A stretch of 6,876 nt of DNA, taken from contig JAJZRT010000201.1 of the NCBI GenBank assembly GCA_021802595.1, positions 1-6,876 on the forward strand, written 5' to 3'. A program made the translations under genes and the position numbers. This stretch comes from Pseudomonadota bacterium (lineage in GTDB: Bacteria; Pseudomonadota; Gammaproteobacteria; Burkholderiales; Thiobacillaceae). The notes beneath the pieces are model-generated. The model searched no databases. It was not told the DNA's origin and was given only the letters and a program-made list of their open reading frames with translations. This document shows, piece after piece, positions 4,822-6,876 of the stretch; position 1 is the stretch's first letter, and every line of letters begins with the position of its first letter.

Positions 4822-6876
4822 GCACTCCGTAGTTCCGAGGTTTCGAACGGCAGCTTGCGCAGGCGCTTGCCGGTCGCGGCGAACAGCGCGTTGGCGACCG
4901 CCGGCGCAAGCGGCGGCACGCCCGGTTCGCCGACGCCGGTGGGCGCCGCTTGAGACGGCACGATGTGTACCTCGACCCGGGGCATTTCGCTGATGCGCAG
5001 CAGCGGATAATCATGGAAGTTGGATTGCTCGACGCGTCCCGCCTTGAGGGTGATGGCGCTGTGCAGGGCTGCGGAAAGCCCGAAGCCGATGCCGCCTTCC
5101 ATCTGTGCCCTGACCTGGTCCGGATTGACCGCGATGCCGCAGTCCACGGCGCATATCACACGATCCACGCTGAACGAACCATCCGGCTTGACGCTGACTT
5201 CCGCCACCTCGGCGACAAAGGAGTTGAACGATTCATGCACCGCGATGCCGCGCCCGCGCCGCACCCCGCTTTTCGGCGCCAGCGGTGTGCCCCAGCCGGC
5301 CTTGGTCGCGGCCAGTTCCAGCACGCCATCGAGACGCGGATGTTGAATCAGTGTGCGGCGGAACGCATAAGGATCCTTGCCTGCCGCCGCTGCCAGCTCG
5401 TCGATGAAAATCTCGGTCGAGAAAGCGGTGTGGGTATGGCCGACGCTGCGCCACCACAGCACCGGCACGCCCAGCTTGGGCGAATGCAGCTCAACGTGCA
5501 GATTGGGGATGGCGTAGGCGAGGTTAGATGCGCCCTCGACCGACGTCATGTCGATGCCGTCCTTGACCAGCCCACCTTCGAACGCCGTGCCGGCGGCAAT
5601 CGACTGGCCAACCAGTCGCTGGTTCCAGGCTACCGGGTTGCCTTGGGCATCCAGCCCTGCGCTGATGGCGTGGACGAACATAGGCCGGTAATAGCCGCCA
5701 CGGATATCGTCCTCGCGCGTCCACATGAGGTGGATCGGCGCGCTGAGATCGCGTGTGGCCTTCGCCACCGAGACGGCTTCCGCGATGTAGTCGGAGGCGG
5801 GATTGGCGCGCCGGCCGAAGCTGCCGCCGGCCAGCAGGGTATGGATTTTCACCTGCTCCGGCTTGATCCCCAAAATTTGGGCAGCGGTGGCCTGATCGCT
5901 GGTCTGCGACTGGGAGCCGGCCCAGATTTCGCAACCGCTGTCCTTCAATTGCACGACGCAACTGAGCGGCTCCATCGGTGCGTGGGCGAGATAGGGGAAC
6001 TCGAATGTCGCTTCCAGTTTTTTTGCCGCCTGGGCGAGGGCCTGCGCCGCATCGCCTTCGCTGCGTGCCACCTTGCCGGGCTGATTCAGCAGCGCCAGGT
6101 ACTGGTCGCGTTGTTCAGTCGTCGAAACTCGTGCGCCGCCCGATTCGTCCCACTCGATTTGCAGCGCGTCGCGGCCTTTCTTGGCCGACCAGAAGTCCGT
6201 CGCGATTACCGCGACGCCTTGCGGCACTTCGACTACGGCACGCACACCGGGTACCGCCTTCGCCCGCTCGGTTTGGACGCGCCTGAGCCTGGCGCCGAAG
6301 ACCGACGGGCGCGCAAGCAAAGCGGTGAGCTGGCCGGGAAGCCGCACGTCGGAGGCGAATTGGGCGCTGCCGTTGGATTTTGCCTTCGAGTCGGTGCGCT
6401 TGAACTGCTTGCCGATGTACTTGAAATCCTGGGGTGATTTGAGTGCTACTTCGGCGGGCTGGGGCATCGTTGCCGCCTTCTCCGCCAGTTGTCCGTAGCT
6501 TGCTTTGCGGCCGCTGGGGCGGTGCAGCACCATGCCATCCAGGGTGACGAGGGTGTTGGTATCCACTTTCCAGTTATCCGCCGCTGCCGCGATCAGCATG
6601 GCGCGCGCGGTGGCGCCCGCCCGGCGCAACTGCTCGAATGAATTGGCCATGGCGGTACTGCCGCCGGTGCCCTGCATCGGCCCCCAGAGCAGGTTGTTAT
6701 ACAGCTTGGCGTCAGCCGGCGCTGTTTCGACCCTGATCTTTTCCCAGGGCACGTCCAGTTCCTCGGCCACCAGGGTCGGCAGACCGGTATTGACCCCTTG
6801 CCCCATTTCCAGATGCTTGACGATCACCGTCACGGTGTCGTCGGGCGCGATCCGGATAAAGGCATTGGGCGCAAAG
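4818..6876 (-). CDS. Xanthine dehydrogenase-family molybdopterin-binding subunit, IorB (isoquinoline 1-oxidoreductase beta) type, 5' end outside window
   Basis: This is the catalytic large subunit of a molybdenum hydroxylase, which hydroxylates an aldehyde or N-heterocycle with water and passes electrons to a [2Fe-2S] partner. The frame is open through the right edge ([17 protein letters not shown]...), so the GTG at 6833 is internal; 685 residues are visible. IorB-type proteins usually have about 50 more at the N-terminus, often with a Tat signal. Numbering from that [15 protein letters not shown] (6-17) and MQGTGGST (53-60) are cofactor-binding segments. HAPMEPL (284-290), GGSFGRR (336-342) and [11 protein letters not shown] (461-471) line the active site in this family. 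GVGEPGVPP (633-641) carries the catalytic Glu636 equivalent. The lack of a fused iron-sulfur or FAD domain fits the IorAB layout. The IorA-like subunit would be expected upstream, beyond 6876. The substrate cannot be told from sequence; the IorB name describes architecture only. Confidence 0.94.
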   Translation of the reverse strand, partial: FAPNAFIRIAPDDTVTVIVKHLEMGQGVNTGLPTLVAEELDVPWEKIRVETAPADAKLYNNLLWGPMQGTGGSTAMANSFEQLRRAGATARAMLIAAAADNWKVDTNTLVTLDGMVLHRPSGRKASYGQLAEKAATMPQPAEVALKSPQDFKYIGKQFKRTDSKAKSNGSAQFASDVRLPGQLTALLARPSVFGARLRRVQTERAKAVPGVRAVVEVPQGVAVIATDFWSAKKGRDALQIEWDESGGARVSTTEQRDQYLALLNQPGKVARSEGDAAQALAQAAKKLEATFEFPYLAHAPMEPLSCVVQLKDSGCEIWAGSQSQTSDQATAAQILGIKPEQVKIHTLLAGGSFGRRANPASDYIAEAVSVAKATRDLSAPIHLMWTREDDIRGGYYRPMFVHAISAGLDAQGNPVAWNQRLVGQSIAAGTAFEGGLVKDGIDMTSVEGASNLAYAIPNLHVELHSPKLGVPVLWWRSVGHTHTAFSTEIFIDELAAAAGKDPYAFRRTLIQHPRLDGVLELAATKAGWGTPLAPKSGVRRGRGIAVHESFNSFVAEVAEVSVKPDGSFSVDRVICAVDCGIAVNPDQVRAQMEGGIGFGLSAALHSAITLKAGRVEQSNFHDYPLLRISEMPRVEVHIVPSQAAPTGVGEPGVPPLAPAVANALFAATGKRLRKLPFETSELRSA
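4825..4828 (-). promoter_or_regulatory. Ribosome binding site of the XdhC-like gene, inside the upstream gene
   Basis: GGAG on the minus strand lies within the last codons of the catalytic subunit gene. Its spacing is six bases to the ATG at 4818 and three bases to the ATG at 4821, which favours the second ATG. Confidence 0.45.

Noticed and set aside
4950..6437. A 495-codon open frame on the plus strand
   Set aside because: It lies wholly antisense to the molybdenum hydroxylase subunit, whose frame has clear family motifs throughout. The translation is low-complexity, rich in Arg, Ala and Gly, with no domain. It is a shadow frame typical of GC-rich DNA.

Overview
The window is GC-rich DNA with tightly packed genes and short or overlapping junctions. 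This suggests a proteobacterium, most likely a beta- or gammaproteobacterium; that is an inference from gene types and base composition, and no rRNA or marker gene is present to fix the taxon. It holds six protein genes in two convergent blocks, separated by a non-coding stretch that carries a small, complete-looking mobile element.

Left block, plus strand: the 3' end of a periplasmic adaptor of the HlyD/EmrA family (1-525, cut by the window edge), then a 14-helix DHA2-family drug:proton antiporter of the EmrB type (536-2083), then a small single-domain universal stress protein (2165-2632). The first two form an export pair that would work with an outer-membrane channel to expel hydrophobic toxicants. 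The stress protein has its own strong ribosome binding site.

Right block, minus strand, reading right to left: a molybdenum hydroxylase large subunit of the isoquinoline 1-oxidoreductase beta (IorB) type (4818-6876, 5' end outside the window), an XdhC/CoxI-type cofactor maturation factor (3814-4821) and a MocA-like molybdenum cofactor nucleotidyltransferase (3197-3817). Both internal junctions overlap by a few bases, so this is a translationally coupled operon. It encodes the catalytic subunit of the enzyme together with two factors that tailor and load its cofactor. The [2Fe-2S] subunit is expected just beyond the right edge.

Centre: between the convergent gene ends (2633-3196) lies the most notable object, a 268-bp element (2924-3191). 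It has perfect 31-bp terminal inverted repeats, flanking AACTA direct repeats and no transposase gene, so it looks like a MITE. Its interior forms two further nested palindromes, so the whole element can fold into a Y-shaped structure. It sits immediately downstream of the MocA-like gene, and its target duplication abuts that gene's stop codon. It may act as a bidirectional end-of-transcript structure between the two blocks.
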